Part shown: positions 1 to 10,987 of the stretch, in pieces
Numbering within the stretch: the stretch's first letter is position 1
How the letters are laid out: each line of letters opens with the position of its first letter
Source: Paratinospora sagittata
Lineage: Eukaryota > Streptophyta > Magnoliopsida > Ranunculales > Menispermaceae
DNA: 64,000 nt
Assembly (NCBI GenBank): GCA_035771175.1
Contig: CM069593.1
Span: 21,503,956-21,567,955 of the forward strand
Direction of reading: 5' to 3'
Notes under the pieces: model-generated
Told to the model about the DNA's origin: nothing
The model's input: only the letters and a program-made list of their open reading frames with translations
Databases searched by the model: none
Translations under genes and position numbers: made by a program

Positions 1-159
1 AGGAGACAAACACAGCTATTAGAGTCAGTCTCGAGTCCGAATGACTTCATTGGGAGGCTTAGCAAATTGAATTGGGATTCAAATCGATGGAACCCAAAAC
101 TCAAAAATACATGTGTGAACTGTGCATACTGTGTATTATATAGATTAAGAGCAGTCTGA
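1..159 (+). CDS. possible last coding exon of a gene cut by the left edge
   Basis: Frame 1 is open from base 1 to a TGA at 157-159, giving about 52 residues, while the other two forward frames close within 45 bases. The composition is richer in GC than the AT-rich DNA that follows, and the peptide is not low-complexity. It could be the end of a gene entering from the left. I do not recognise the peptide (it includes LLESVSSPNDF and a CVNCAYC stretch). It could equally be chance, because there is no splice acceptor inside the window to test it against. Low confidence. Confidence 0.25.
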   Translation, partial: RRQTQLLESVSSPNDFIGRLSKLNWDSNRWNPKLKNTCVNCAYCVLYRLRAV

Positions 160-1465
160 CAGGGAGGGATTGCACTGATTTAAGAAAAAAAAACAAGTGA
201 TCAATCTGTAAGAGTAAAAGAATTGGAAGAGGGGGTTTCAATGTTTGCAGAGTTCTTGAGTTGCATAACTTAAATGACTTGTGATGATGACCATGTTGGC
301 ATCTTGATACTGATATTGGATAATGGGTGCTTCATGTGTACTTGTAAAATGCTATTTTCTTATCTTGTTATGTTATCAGTTTCTTAATGCTTAATATTCC
401 TTGCTTATTTCATCAACATGAATATATAAAATAGAGCATTATATATAGTGAATCTAATGGAAAATGCTTTTGGACAATGTAGACTGAATCCTCCTGGAAT
501 CCAAATACTATCTGCTAAACAATAACACTTGCATTGACCATATCAAATGTTTTATAATATCAAGATTGATGATTAGGAGTTAATGTTGTTTTGTTCCTTT
601 TTAATGTCAAATTCTGTAAGAGTTTCTCCTTTTTTATATGATAGAAAATGAGGATTTGTTTATTATTTATTTAAATGCCAAAGTTGTTGAGGCATTTAAT
701 CAAGAATTTCTGTTTTCTGATAATGAGTTGTTGTTTCAGCATGTGTATCAGATGATGAAGACGAGAACTGATGATATACAGTTGGGAAGGGAAACTTGTA
801 TGAAAGCACATTGTTATAATGACAAGATAGATGATAATGTAAATTGTAAAGAAACCAGCTTTACGGACATTACTGCACAACTATCGTCCTGATAGTCTTC
901 ACCAGATCCAAATGACTCAAGGCTATATATTCTCATTGGTTTTTTTATTACCAGACTTGTGCTGGGTCTACTTGGAAACCAAGTGTAGGACTACTTGTTT
1001 GTTCTTCTTTTAATGATTTTAGAACTACAAATTTTGTAAAACAAAAAGAAGAAAGGTTGATTGAAATTACCGTTAATGGTGCAATAAATTTCCATACTTT
1101 AATCACGCATCTGGAAGTACAAATTGCATAGAAGCAATTTTTCAATGACTCAAGTGGGTTGGTTTTGCATATCTGCAACTGCAACCACACCTATATGAAT
1201 TCTGAGAGGCAAGTGAAGTACAGATAATTGAATTGAAAGGGACATTGCTACACGGGAGAGCGTGAATAGCAAAACAAAGGCATTTAGCAGTATCGTTCCA
1301 ATTAGATGTAATATTTCTGAATAGACGAATAACATGTTATTGGTGGGAAGTAAAGAAGCTGAAACCGTTCATCAACTAAGTTCCAGAAAAATTACAGCAA
1401 ATGGAATTTGAGAAATCTAAAGGACAAATTGGGGGGTTGAAAATGTAAAAGTAAAGGCTCAGCCC
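160..1465. other. AT-rich flank, no supported gene
   Basis: No convincing gene is visible. An 84-codon plus-strand frame (638-892) has a plausible splice acceptor (pyrimidine-rich tract plus AG) at about 739, so 740-892 could be a terminal exon of an upstream gene, but the peptide is unfamiliar and AT-driven. The right part should include the 3' UTR of the minus-strand gene that ends at 1466. Confidence 0.4.
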
Positions 1466-4400
1466 CTACCATCCACGGGAGCTAAGAAATGAAATCACAG
1501 GGCTGAAGGTCTGGTCCACAGCTTTGTTCCAGACATGCGCAAACTGGGAACGGGACTCCCTCCCCAATATAGGCTCTCTCACCTGGACGAAGTTGAAAGC
1601 AACATTACCACGTTATTCAATGAAAAAACCACAAATCCAAAAGAGTAACTTCTATAGATTGTAAATTATCGAAGAATCAATTTAGCTTTTCCCAGATAAA
1701 TAACAAACTGTATCTAACATTTACTTTTTGCCCTTCACAAACTGATCATGAATAATTTAAGTGGCTGCACCATCAGATAATACACTTTTACATTTACAAT
1801 CCAAATAACTAGTAAACAAGCCAAGTTCCTTTATAAGTAGAATATACCAAGTAATAGTCTCTTCTCAGAAAGACAGAAAGAAAGAAATGGTGCTTTTGCT
1901 GCTACGTTACTGAATTTATTCCTTTTGTAATTCATACTCTTAACAATAATAATTAAAGCTTGAAAGGGATATTAAATAAAAATGAGAAAGCATTAAAAAA
2001 AAAGAAAAAAAAAAGAGGGAACAAACATTAACAAAGTCCTAATGATGTTGCTGCAAATTCAGTTACATCATCTAATCTAAGTGCATTTGTCCCCTCCATA
2101 TAACTAGTGTAAATAAATTATTTTCTGGATTAATGATCATATGATGTAATTACGGCCTTAAGCCTTATATCTACTAAAAGGTTAAATCAATTTCTTCATT
2201 GAGATTGTGGTTGAACTTGAACTACAGGGTAGGCCTCGGCGCAATGATAAAGGTGTTCCATAGCTACTTGGAGGTCATAGGTTTGAATTTGAAAATAGCT
2301 TCTCCACAATGCAGGAGTAAGGCTACATACATCAATGGACCCTTCCCCAGATCCTGCACTGATAAGAACATACACTAGGTACACCCCTTTTAAATTCTGA
2401 TGGACTTATAACGCTTCTTTCCAACAATAACTACAAGATCAAAGCATCCTTCAGCTAAATAGAGACCAAACAGATGTTTTAACAATCTTCTAAGACATGG
2501 TAGCCACCTCACCCAACACCTAACACTTAAAACATATTGAAATAAACTGGTCCATAAATGTCAGAAATTTGTTAAATAGCTGCTTTAAAGAGCAAAGTCA
2601 ATAACACTATATCGAAGGTTTACGCCCCAAGTATGATGATACAGGATGTTCTCATTAACCAACTCCATCAAAACGAACTCAAGGTTCTTTTTTTTTTTTT
2701 TTTGATAAGAAAGAGGGTATATCATTATGTTTTGAGTCTATTATGGAAGACTATTAAGTACTCTAATTAGTACAAAATAAAAGAATGGGATAGTCGAGGT
2801 AGATTTGATATAGAGAAAATTCACTGTTCTTGATAATGAGGAATTGGTAACACTGGTAAAATTGGAGACCATGCAAGACATGGCAGTGATGTATTGGTCA
2901 AGATAGTGGTAGAGGGTTGACATAATGTTAGCATTTAGTTTTGTGATGCGTCCATGGTTCGAAAATTCTCCAAAATTCGGTGAACTTTCAAGAATTATTT
3001 CCCTTTTATTAACCATCAAAGTGCAAAGTGGATGTAAAATAAAAAATACAAAAATTCGCCAAAATAATTCAATAAAATTCAACAAAATTCAATAAACTTC
3101 GATAAAATTTCTATTTTTCAATTCAAAAATGCAAAAATTCGACAAGAAATTCAATAAAATTCAACAAAGTTCGATGAAATTTGACAAAGAAGTAAAAAAA
3201 TGTTATTTCATCAATAAAAACAAAAAAAATATCAATAGTTATGTATTATTTTCAACTTCATCAACCAACATAACAATATAAATTTTAAAAAATAATTTAA
3301 TAAGCTAACAAATTATGTAGTTTATGGGATATGCTTTACCAAAAGAGAAGAAAAGAAGCAAAAATAAATAAATAAATAAAGTTGAAATAAGATAAAAACT
3401 TAAAAATAAATTAAAAGAGTTCTCAAAGTCATCTTCTTTTAGTTAAATCTTATAAAACAAGATTAAAAAATAATACATTTAAATAATAAACTAATAAATT
3501 AAGTATGGTGAAATTCAAACTAGTAAAGTATATGGTTGAGAAGCAAGCCACCAAAAAATTAAATATCAAAACAAAGAAAATGAATGAAGACCAAAAGCCA
3601 CCATTTCAAATTCATCAACCCACTTAATAAGATTGATTTTGTTAGGTCACTTATTGTTGTTTTTATGAATTAAAAGTGTTTATTTATTAGTTTTGTAGCT
3701 TATACTATAATAAATCTAGATATTTAAGCATATATAAAAAAAATTCTCTGAATTAATTCCAATTTTCAAGTGACCGAAGTCAAGTTGAAATTCGAATTTT
3801 CGAATTTTAAGGGTACATAAAAGCTTAAATTAGTAGAAGAGGATAAATAGCGTCTGGTAAAGAAGAGGTTTAATATAAGTAGGGTTGTCCAACTAAAAAA
3901 AGAAATTTAACTAACATAATTAAAAAAAATAGCAAATAAAAAATAAAAACCAAGCTCTTTAATAGGAAAACATGTGCAACAAATGAGCATTCCCCCATGT
4001 AAGCAAATAAATAAGATGCCATGACTCATAATCCATGTGTTGTGGGAACAAATTTCCAAGTATTGTAATTATGGCCTGTTCACTACAAATTTAGCCAGCA
4101 AATATCTCTACGGCTTCGTTTGGCATCTAATTTAAAAATAGTTTTTAAAAAATTAGAATATGAACTCATTTTTAGTCGATTTATAGTTTTTAAATTTATG
4201 TTTGGTATGTCATATTCAAGAATTGTTTTCAAAATTTAAAAACAAGGAAAACTTGTTTGGTTTGTGTAAAATTTTACATATATCAAGTTGAGAAAAGCTT
4301 ATGTGGGTCCCATTAAGTACAAGAAAAACTCAAAACACAACATTTGTATGTTTTCTAAAAATAAGTCATTTTCTTAACTTTTTTTTTTTTTCTAAAAACA

Positions 4401-6169
4401 GTTTTTAAATCCTATCAAACCAAACAAGTTTTTTGTAACTATTTTCAATTTTTGTTTTTAAATACAGAAAAATTGGATTTAAATTGCATAGCAAACGCAG
4501 CCTGAGTTTCTACAACTTTTCCAATAATGGCTCTCCATTAATTTTTTTTTTTCCATACCCCCATTCTTCTATTTGTATTCTATACGAATTTCTTTTCTTT
4601 TTTTTTTTTTTTGGGTTTATTGCATCAAAATCCAATTCAACTAGATTATATTCAATTGGCAAAACAAAAATAGGGTGTCTAACCATAACTTCTTTGATTA
4701 TTCAGACACACCAAACTATTTAAGAAATTGCATTGATAACCTCTACTCATGTCCTATCTAGTATGAAGGCCAAAATCGCCTCAATTGTTTGTCTTTTGCC
4801 TTCAATGGTACTCATGTTAGCTTTGGCTATTTCAAGAGTGTGCTAGGCTTCATGCAGATCAATGTCATTGTCCCTTTTGCATCATTACTAAAATGGTTAT
4901 CTTATTATTGACCATTCTAATGAAACCACCCATTAGAGCCATTGTTAACCATATCTAAGAAAGAAACTGGTTTAACCAAAGCCTAATTAACTTTTTCACA
5001 TTTCAAAATGATCTCATATTTATCTAAAAAGAATGGACTCTTCGAGCAAAAATCTTAAGATATGTTCTTTAAGTTCAGTACTAAAGTACCCATAAACAAG
5101 TCATACATAATTACTAAAATATGTCAAACGATAGGTTTTGACAAATAATGATAAATTATATTAGATGTTCTCAGCCAAACAAATGTCTATATATATATTT
5201 TTTATTATTTTTTGATTTGAGGATATCTATTATCTAGGCCTCTTGGAGCACCCATCAAGTCCCCCCAAGTATGTCAAACAGTCAAACCATCCTATCCTTA
5301 AACACTAGAAACTCTAACAAGAGTGATCCGCTTCAGTAGGAATTCGAACGTAGGACTCTAGCTTCCTGAGGCTTCCTACCCATCACAACCACTTTTTTTT
5401 ATATCTATTAGATGCTTTGTTTAAAACAAAGAAAGAGTAAATGCAATTTTCCCTTTTTCTGAACCCTATAGCATGGAATTACATTGACATAATCTTCAAG
5501 AAGAAAATGAGTGCCCTAACCTTATTAAGCTTATTCAGAAAAAAAAAAAAAGTGTATTCTTGAGCTTCAACAGAAAGGTGAATACATAAATTTCTGTGCA
5601 TAGATGTAAACTTAACATAAAAGACTTAAAACATCAAAACTCAGAGAGAAATTAAAGTCAATTTTAATATACCTGTAAATGAGCTTCAGAAGGAGACTGG
5701 TTTTCCGAAATCGATGCATAAATGCTCTTGCGCTGCCCGAAAACAGCAATCCCCGCAAATATACTCCCCAGGGCAGCCCCAAGAAGACGCTCCTGCGACA
5801 TCAAAACATCAAGTAACACCAATACAATCTAAAAAAAACTGAAAAAAGGGTTTTTTTTTTTTTCCTCCTACATCATCTATATGTCAAATTTCAATATTCG
5901 ATCGGAAGAACAATATTTCTTTGTATGAAGTGCAAATGAGCCCTAAAAACTAGTAAATTAAAATATCCCTATTCCTGGAGAATTGAAGGAAATGCCATTA
6001 TTTTAATTGCCGAAGAAATCAATAGATAATTCAATAATCATCAGATAGCAAAATGTGTGTTTCAATATATAGATCTCAAGCGGAATTAAAAGAAAAAAGA
6101 AGAAGGAATTCTTGAAAGAATCAGATAGAGAGAAAGAGAGAGAGTCACCTGTGTAAGAACGCTAACCAT
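1466..6169 (-). CDS. small conserved plant protein, probably organellar, 85 aa, three exons
   Basis: Coding exons on the minus strand are 6149-6169, 5673-5792 and 1466-1582, all with GT/AG borders and summing to 86 codons including TAG. Exon 1 codes only seven residues (MVSVLTQ). Exon 2 codes a hydrophobic, small-residue-rich segment (LLGAALGSIFAGIAVFGQR) that could be one membrane helix, then a polar stretch. Exon 3 codes a charged C-terminus ending FLSSRGW. The two distant exons join in frame, and the C-terminus matches a short uncharacterised protein family I recall from plants, with a FAHxWNKAVDQTF-type block. Function is unknown. The size, the single helix and site II promoter motifs would fit a mitochondrial protein, which is inference. 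The second intron is about 4.1 kb and holds several repeats. The start is set by the only ATG before the exon 1 donor. Confidence 0.72.
2228..2392 (+). mobile_element. Au-type tRNA-derived SINE, diverged
   Basis: The segment has the layout of plant Au SINEs. A tRNA-like head has an A-box-like stretch (GCGCAATGATAAAGGT) and a B box (GGTTTGAATTTG). It is followed by the characteristic body (CTCCACAATGCAGG, then AAGGCTACATACA, then GGACCCTTCCCCAGATCC) and an end close to TAGGTACACCCCTTTT. Au elements end in a short T run, as here at about 2389-2392. It lies in the sense-opposite orientation within the long intron of the minus-strand small gene. The family assignment rests on recalled consensus features. 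Confidence 0.75.
3040..3200. repeat. AT-rich short direct repeats
   Basis: A degenerate array built on the unit AAATTCAATAAAATTCAACAAA and near variants (ATTCGACAA, TTCGATAAA) recurs several times across this stretch. It is low-complexity, intronic to the small minus-strand gene, and carries no reading frame of interest. Confidence 0.6.
4112..4502. mobile_element. candidate MITE (hAT-like ends)
   Basis: The left end GGCTTCGTTTGG and the right end GCAAACGCAGCC are imperfect inverted repeats of about 11-12 bp, with AT-rich non-coding DNA between them, about 390 bp in all. GGC-type ends with an internal GTTTGG are common in non-autonomous hAT-like MITEs of plants. I could not find a clean 8-bp target duplication at the flanks, so the call stays tentative. 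Confidence 0.4.
5192..5393 (-). mobile_element. SINE-like repeat with B box and A-rich tail
   Basis: Read on the minus strand, the segment starts near 5393 with a tRNA-like head. This includes a good pol III B box (ACGTTCGAATTCC near 5335-5350). It ends at about 5200 in an A-rich tail (AAATCAAAAAATAATAAAA). Head, body and tail in this order fit a tRNA-derived SINE. Family not recognised. Confidence 0.45.
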
Positions 6170-6965
6170 GGCGATTAATCTCTTGGCGACGAGGAAAGAA
6201 AGAACGTAATGTTTGAAAGCTCTCTCTCTCTCTCTCTCTTTTCTCTCGAAGGAACCTGAAAATATGCCTTCTTTTGGGTCAGACCGGACCAAATGTCAGG
6301 CCCATGACCCGCATTAGAATATATGCAGGGCTTCACCCTTCCGGCCCATACTTGCAAATAAAAATTATGAAATATGTATCATTTCTTTAAGTTTATTATA
6401 AAATAATAATAATAATATTCATTTCATTTCAACTGGCGTGTCAGCAGCACGTATTGAAGCACGCTCATATCGATAGAGCGTGCGCTCTTCACACTTATTT
6501 TTTAAAATGTAACAGCTTTCAGGAATATAAAATAATAATAAAATAGACAAAAATTATTAAATAGAAATGTGTTATGCCCTTAAAAAGGTCAAAAGTCATC
6601 GTGGGCCTTTCTTTTAGTCGGGCCCATCAACTCCCAAATCTCCACGTGGCGCTTGCATGGTAGATCATATATTGATTAACCGTTTCTCACCATTGAAGAT
6701 AACCGAATTTCAAGTGTCTTTTTTTGCAGCAGAGAGCAACAGGAACACTTTCAAACAAAGCGAGAAGCTCATAATCTGCAAGAACAGGTGAGTCTCAATT
6801 CAAAATCTCCTTCAATATTTATCAAATCCCAGATCAGAATTCCCAATTTTAACCTAGCTGCTACATCAATCTTCTATTGTAAATCAACCATGAAATGGTA
6901 GTTATATCAGTTAGATCAATCTGTTGATTATAATAACATAGCCGGGAAAAAAATAAACAGAAGAA
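6170..6965. promoter_or_regulatory. divergent promoter with site II (TGGGCC) motifs and G-box
   Basis: About 800 bp separate the ATG of the minus-strand small gene from the ATG of the plus-strand WPP-associated protein gene. The interval holds four site II type motifs: GGCCCA at 6299-6304, 6343-6348 and 6621-6626, and TGGGCC at 6602-6607. It also holds a palindromic G-box (CACGTG at 6643-6648 inside CCACGTGG). A (CT)n tract at about 6219-6240 lies in the 5' leader of the minus gene. On the plus side a leader exon probably ends at 6787 (donor GTGAGT) and an intron runs to 6960, just before the ATG. Site II elements are typical of TCP-regulated housekeeping and mitochondrial genes. Confidence 0.6.
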
Positions 6966-9900
6966 ATGGATGAGTTCTTGGATGGATTGGACTGTAGATT
7001 GAGGGGATTGGGAATGGTTGCCGATTCGATCATGATGGGCATTGTGAATTCCACAATGGAAGAAGCCTTCGAGAAAGCATGCTCAAAGGAAGGAGTTTTA
7101 GAGCGGTTGAACGAGAAATCGAGGTTCTGTGAATTAGCAGTGATGCAATTAGAATGGTGTTTGAAGTTTGTGAAGGAAGAAACTGACAGTTATGTGGTAG
7201 TTGAAAGCGTTTACGAACGGGAAAGGCTCGTTACGGATTTAACTGAAACAAGAGATCGGATTCAGAGACGGCTTGAGGAAACCGAGTTTGCGATTTTGGA
7301 AAAAGATCGACTTCTAATTGAGAGGTTTGAGAATGAAATGAAGCTTAGACAAGCTTTGGAATTGAAAGATAGAGAGCTTATGTTGTTGCAGAGTAACCTC
7401 GAGGCCGAGAAAATGAAGAGTGAGGAAGTACATGAACTTATTAATGGCGGTTTGGTAAGCATCAATGAAGGCCGAGATGGGGATTTTTGTGAATTGAAGA
7501 ATTCTGTGGATGAGCAGTTTTTTCATATTAAGCAAAAGCTCGAGGATGAAAGGATGAATTTTACGAATGAGATGAGGAAGATTAGCCCAAGAAAATCTTT
7601 GTTGAAGGCTATGGATCCCGATTTGAAGCTGGTGGAAGAGAAGGGAAATTGTAGAAATGATGATAAAGAAATTCGGGATCAGTTAAATTGTTGTGTTGGT
7701 CCCGAATTAGGGTTGGAGAAAATGGGATCTGACATCGACATTCTAAAAGAAACCTTGGATATTGCTTTTGGAATGATGAGCAATGCTATATCATTGTCCA
7801 AGGTGAGGCCAATGGAACGGCAATGGAGGTGGTCTATTGAAAAAGATATTGTTTATACCGTCGTTAATGGCTTTGCAAAGGATGTTCAAGATTTTCTTAA
7901 CATGAAAGAGGGAGAAACTAGTGATCCGGTGGTAATGTCGGGGGAGAATTGGTCTCAATTTATGGATGATATCACAAGCTTGCGTCATGAACTAGATCAG
8001 TTAGTCAATGAAATTGAGGAAGTGGCAAGAACTTGCACAGGCCATGACTGTACGATTTCCCCATCTGAAGGGAATTTTGGAGGCAAGCTGGTTCCTCGTT
8101 CTCCCGAAGTTAATAATAATGTTTCTTCTGCTCTAGACAGGTATGGGAAACAAAAAACGTCTTCCACACAGATCGATGAAAAAGACCAAGGGGAGGAGGC
8201 GCCCAAAGATGATTCAGCAGGACAGGGTAGTCTTGTTGCGGAGATGATAAGAAATCACGAGTCGATAATACGGAAAAAAAGTGAAGAGCTGAACTGGTTG
8301 AAGGGAGAAATTATTAGAGAAAAGTTATGTTCGTCGGTGAAAAATGACACGGATAGTCATATGCTCCTGAAGAAAAGGATACAAGATGTTATTATAAAAT
8401 TGGATAATGTCATTAACACCAAGATGATCACCAGACCTCATGGTGGTGGTAAATGTGTTAATTGTCGTTCGATTAAGATGGCGTTCAAAGAGGAGATGAG
8501 AAAAAAGGAACAAGAAAAAGAAGATTCAAGTTTAAGAATTGCCATGATTGAAGAAATTTATGCTGTTGTTTTCGGGAATTTGACAAAGGATTTGGGTCTT
8601 GAGTTACATGATAATGATATGGAGGGCCTAATGACAGAGGATTTATGCAAGACTTTCTTCGGGCAAATTGCCAAGGAGTGGAATGAGAAGATAGAAATTT
8701 ATGTCATTCAAAATCAAATTCGGGAAGATATATTTCAGTTTCTCTTTAGTGAGGTGCATTCAGATTTCTTAAAGGAACTAGACAACATTCAGGAAGAAGC
8801 ATATCAAGCTGCTTTCCATGAAACCGTGAAGTATATGAAATGGGCTTTTGGTTTTGCTTCAATAGAACATCACCAAGTCATGTTTGGAGGAAACTTATTG
8901 GAAAACTTGGCATCTGAGAACAAGCAAGTTCATGGTCTAAAATGCACGGCAATGAACAATATGAGAACACATTTTCTAAGGGAAATCATCCAAGAATGCA
9001 ACGAGGTCCTTGAAAGCATTAGGATTGAAAGTGTTTTCAAGGAGGATATCAGTAACTTTATCTTCAATGAGGCAATCAAAGATGAAAATGCTACAGCTAA
9101 AATCACAAGAGCTAAGTGTCAGAAAGCTGTAGACAAGCTTAATTTCCAGAACGAATATCCATCTAGCAACATGTTTCAAACTTTAGAGTGCCTAATAAAG
9201 GAAGGTGTTTCTACAGTTTTCTTGCAGGAAACGATCAAGGAATGGAAAATGGAGATTGAAAATAATCACATTGGTACCTTCATCAAGGAAGATGCATTCC
9301 AAATTTGTATTCGTGAAGCAGTGAAAGATTTTAACTCCGGCTTAACAAAATCTCAGGATAAAAAACCAAAAAACTCTGAAAAAGACTTATGGTCTACGAA
9401 TGAAGTGCAAACTCCAAAGGTTAGTGACAAGGATAATTTGATGAGAAAATCGGAATATTTGTCGAGATGTATTGAAAAGGAGAAAGTTTCATTAATAAGT
9501 GCAAGTTCTGAAATAATGGAACAAAGTAGGCTCATTGGCCTTGCTGATTTAGAGAATGTAGAACTTAATGAACGGACTAAATATCATGAAGAGATATCAG
9601 TTCGAGCAGATGAAGTATTGTGTTCAGCAAATTTGAAGCTTAAGATGGCCAGGAATCATGTAGATAGTAATATGGTACAACTAAGAGAATGTATTTCTAG
9701 TTTAGGCATGACAATTGGAGAAGTAGATATGGTACATATCGGGAACAAAGAAGCCCTTGTAAACACATGGAGGAGCTTTATGTCCACCGTCACAGAAATT
9801 TCAAAAGAAATTGAGGATTTTGAACACATGGTACATCAAAAAATGGCATCGAATTTTTCAAGGTATCTTTATTATGATTAATGCGTAAAACTCTTGCTAA

Positions 9901-10883
9901 TGTTTTTGTAATCAAATTAATGGTAATTACCATGAAACTCTTTCTAAAGTGGATGTTCATGTTAACTTTTTCAGGTTGGAAGAAGTGAAACAACAATTAG
10001 ATTTGTCTGTTGAACATTTCACCTCATTGAGGAGAAAGGAACTGCTTTACAGAAAGGCTTTTCTAAATAGATGCTCTAACCTTCAAAAAGCTGAAACAGA
10101 GGTTCTGAAAAATTATTACCCCTTAAATTTTGTAGAATGCAATTGTTACTATCTTTTAGTGCCATGTTTCTCTTATTAGATTTATTAGAGTCAAAAGTAT
10201 ATTTTTCTAATGCAATTATCCATTCTTTCTTGTGCTTTCTTGTGAAAAGCAGGTGGACTTACTGGGTGATGAAGTGGATGCACTTCTAGGCCTTCTAGAG
10301 AAGTTATATGAAGAATTGTATCAGTACTCACCAGTTTTGAAAAATTATTTCGGAGTAAGCCTGTTTCTTTCCTTAATGCCTATCTTTGACATGCATAAAG
10401 CTCGTCTATATTCAAATTTCAAGCATGGTTCAGGGAATGATTGATATTATATGTTAAGAGTAAACAGTCATAACTACATAATTTCATAGTGTTAACATTG
10501 GCCACCGGAATAACAAAGCTTCTTGCATTAATACCATCATTCAGATGTATTTTTGTTCTTATAAGGTAGCTTCTTTGGGTTACTTATATTTGGTACTCTT
10601 TTGAAGGTTATGGACATCTTAACATTGATTAAGAAAGAATTAGAGGGACCCAATTCTCGTCACGAAACACATAATATCAAAAGGTATGAGCTATATATAT
10701 ATATATATATATAATAAACCAATTCCATATGTAAAATATGCTTAAAAATAAGAAAGATCTCTGTAGCAGAAATTTATTTCACTTTCAAATCTTCTGAAAT
10801 TGACAAAAAACAATTTCTGTAGCAAAAACATATCATGGAGGCTTAACCTTGCATTCCTTTTTGTTATTTCTGGCAGCAGATGA
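6966..10883 (+). CDS. WAP: WPP domain-associated protein (coiled coil), 1068 aa
   Basis: Exons are 6966-9862, 9975-10101, 10253-10354, 10607-10683 and 10880-10883, giving 1069 codons including TGA. The first exon carries 90% of the protein. The N-terminus (MDEFLDGLDCRLRGLG, then ADSIMMGIVNSTMEEAFEKAC) matches WPP domain-associated proteins. In tomato such a protein binds MAF1, a WPP-domain nuclear-envelope protein. The rest is long, charged and heptad-rich: coiled coil around residues 60-215 and 430-640, and again towards the C-terminus (LEEVKQQLDLSVEHF). A CVNCRS pair sits near residue 498. It probably works as a cytoskeletal or nuclear-envelope scaffold. The final exon contributes one base plus the stop, so the last splice only trims the tail. 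It appears longer than the tomato protein as I recall it (about 830 residues). Confidence 0.88.
10690..10713. repeat. (AT)n microsatellite
   Basis: A run of about eleven AT dinucleotides inside the last intron of the WPP-associated protein gene, just downstream of its donor site. Confidence 0.8.
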
Positions 10884-10987
10884 GGGGCTCTTGTCAAGCA
10901 TCAGTCCCCAGAATTACAAGTGATTGGTTAATTGAGTATGCAAAAGTATATCGTGGAGGCTTAACCTTGTATTCCTTTTTGTTATTT
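10823..10987 (+). repeat. 47-bp direct repeat spanning the last WAP intron acceptor region
   Basis: 10823-10869 and 10941-10987 are near-identical copies (about 47 bp, few differences) built around GGAGGCTTAACCTTG followed by ATTCCTTTTTGTTATTT. The first copy is the polypyrimidine stretch ahead of the last splice acceptor; the second lies downstream in the 3' UTR. Confidence 0.75.

Noticed and set aside
2741..3085. 114-codon minus-strand frame
   Set aside because: AT-rich intronic DNA, no known motif, runs into short direct repeats.
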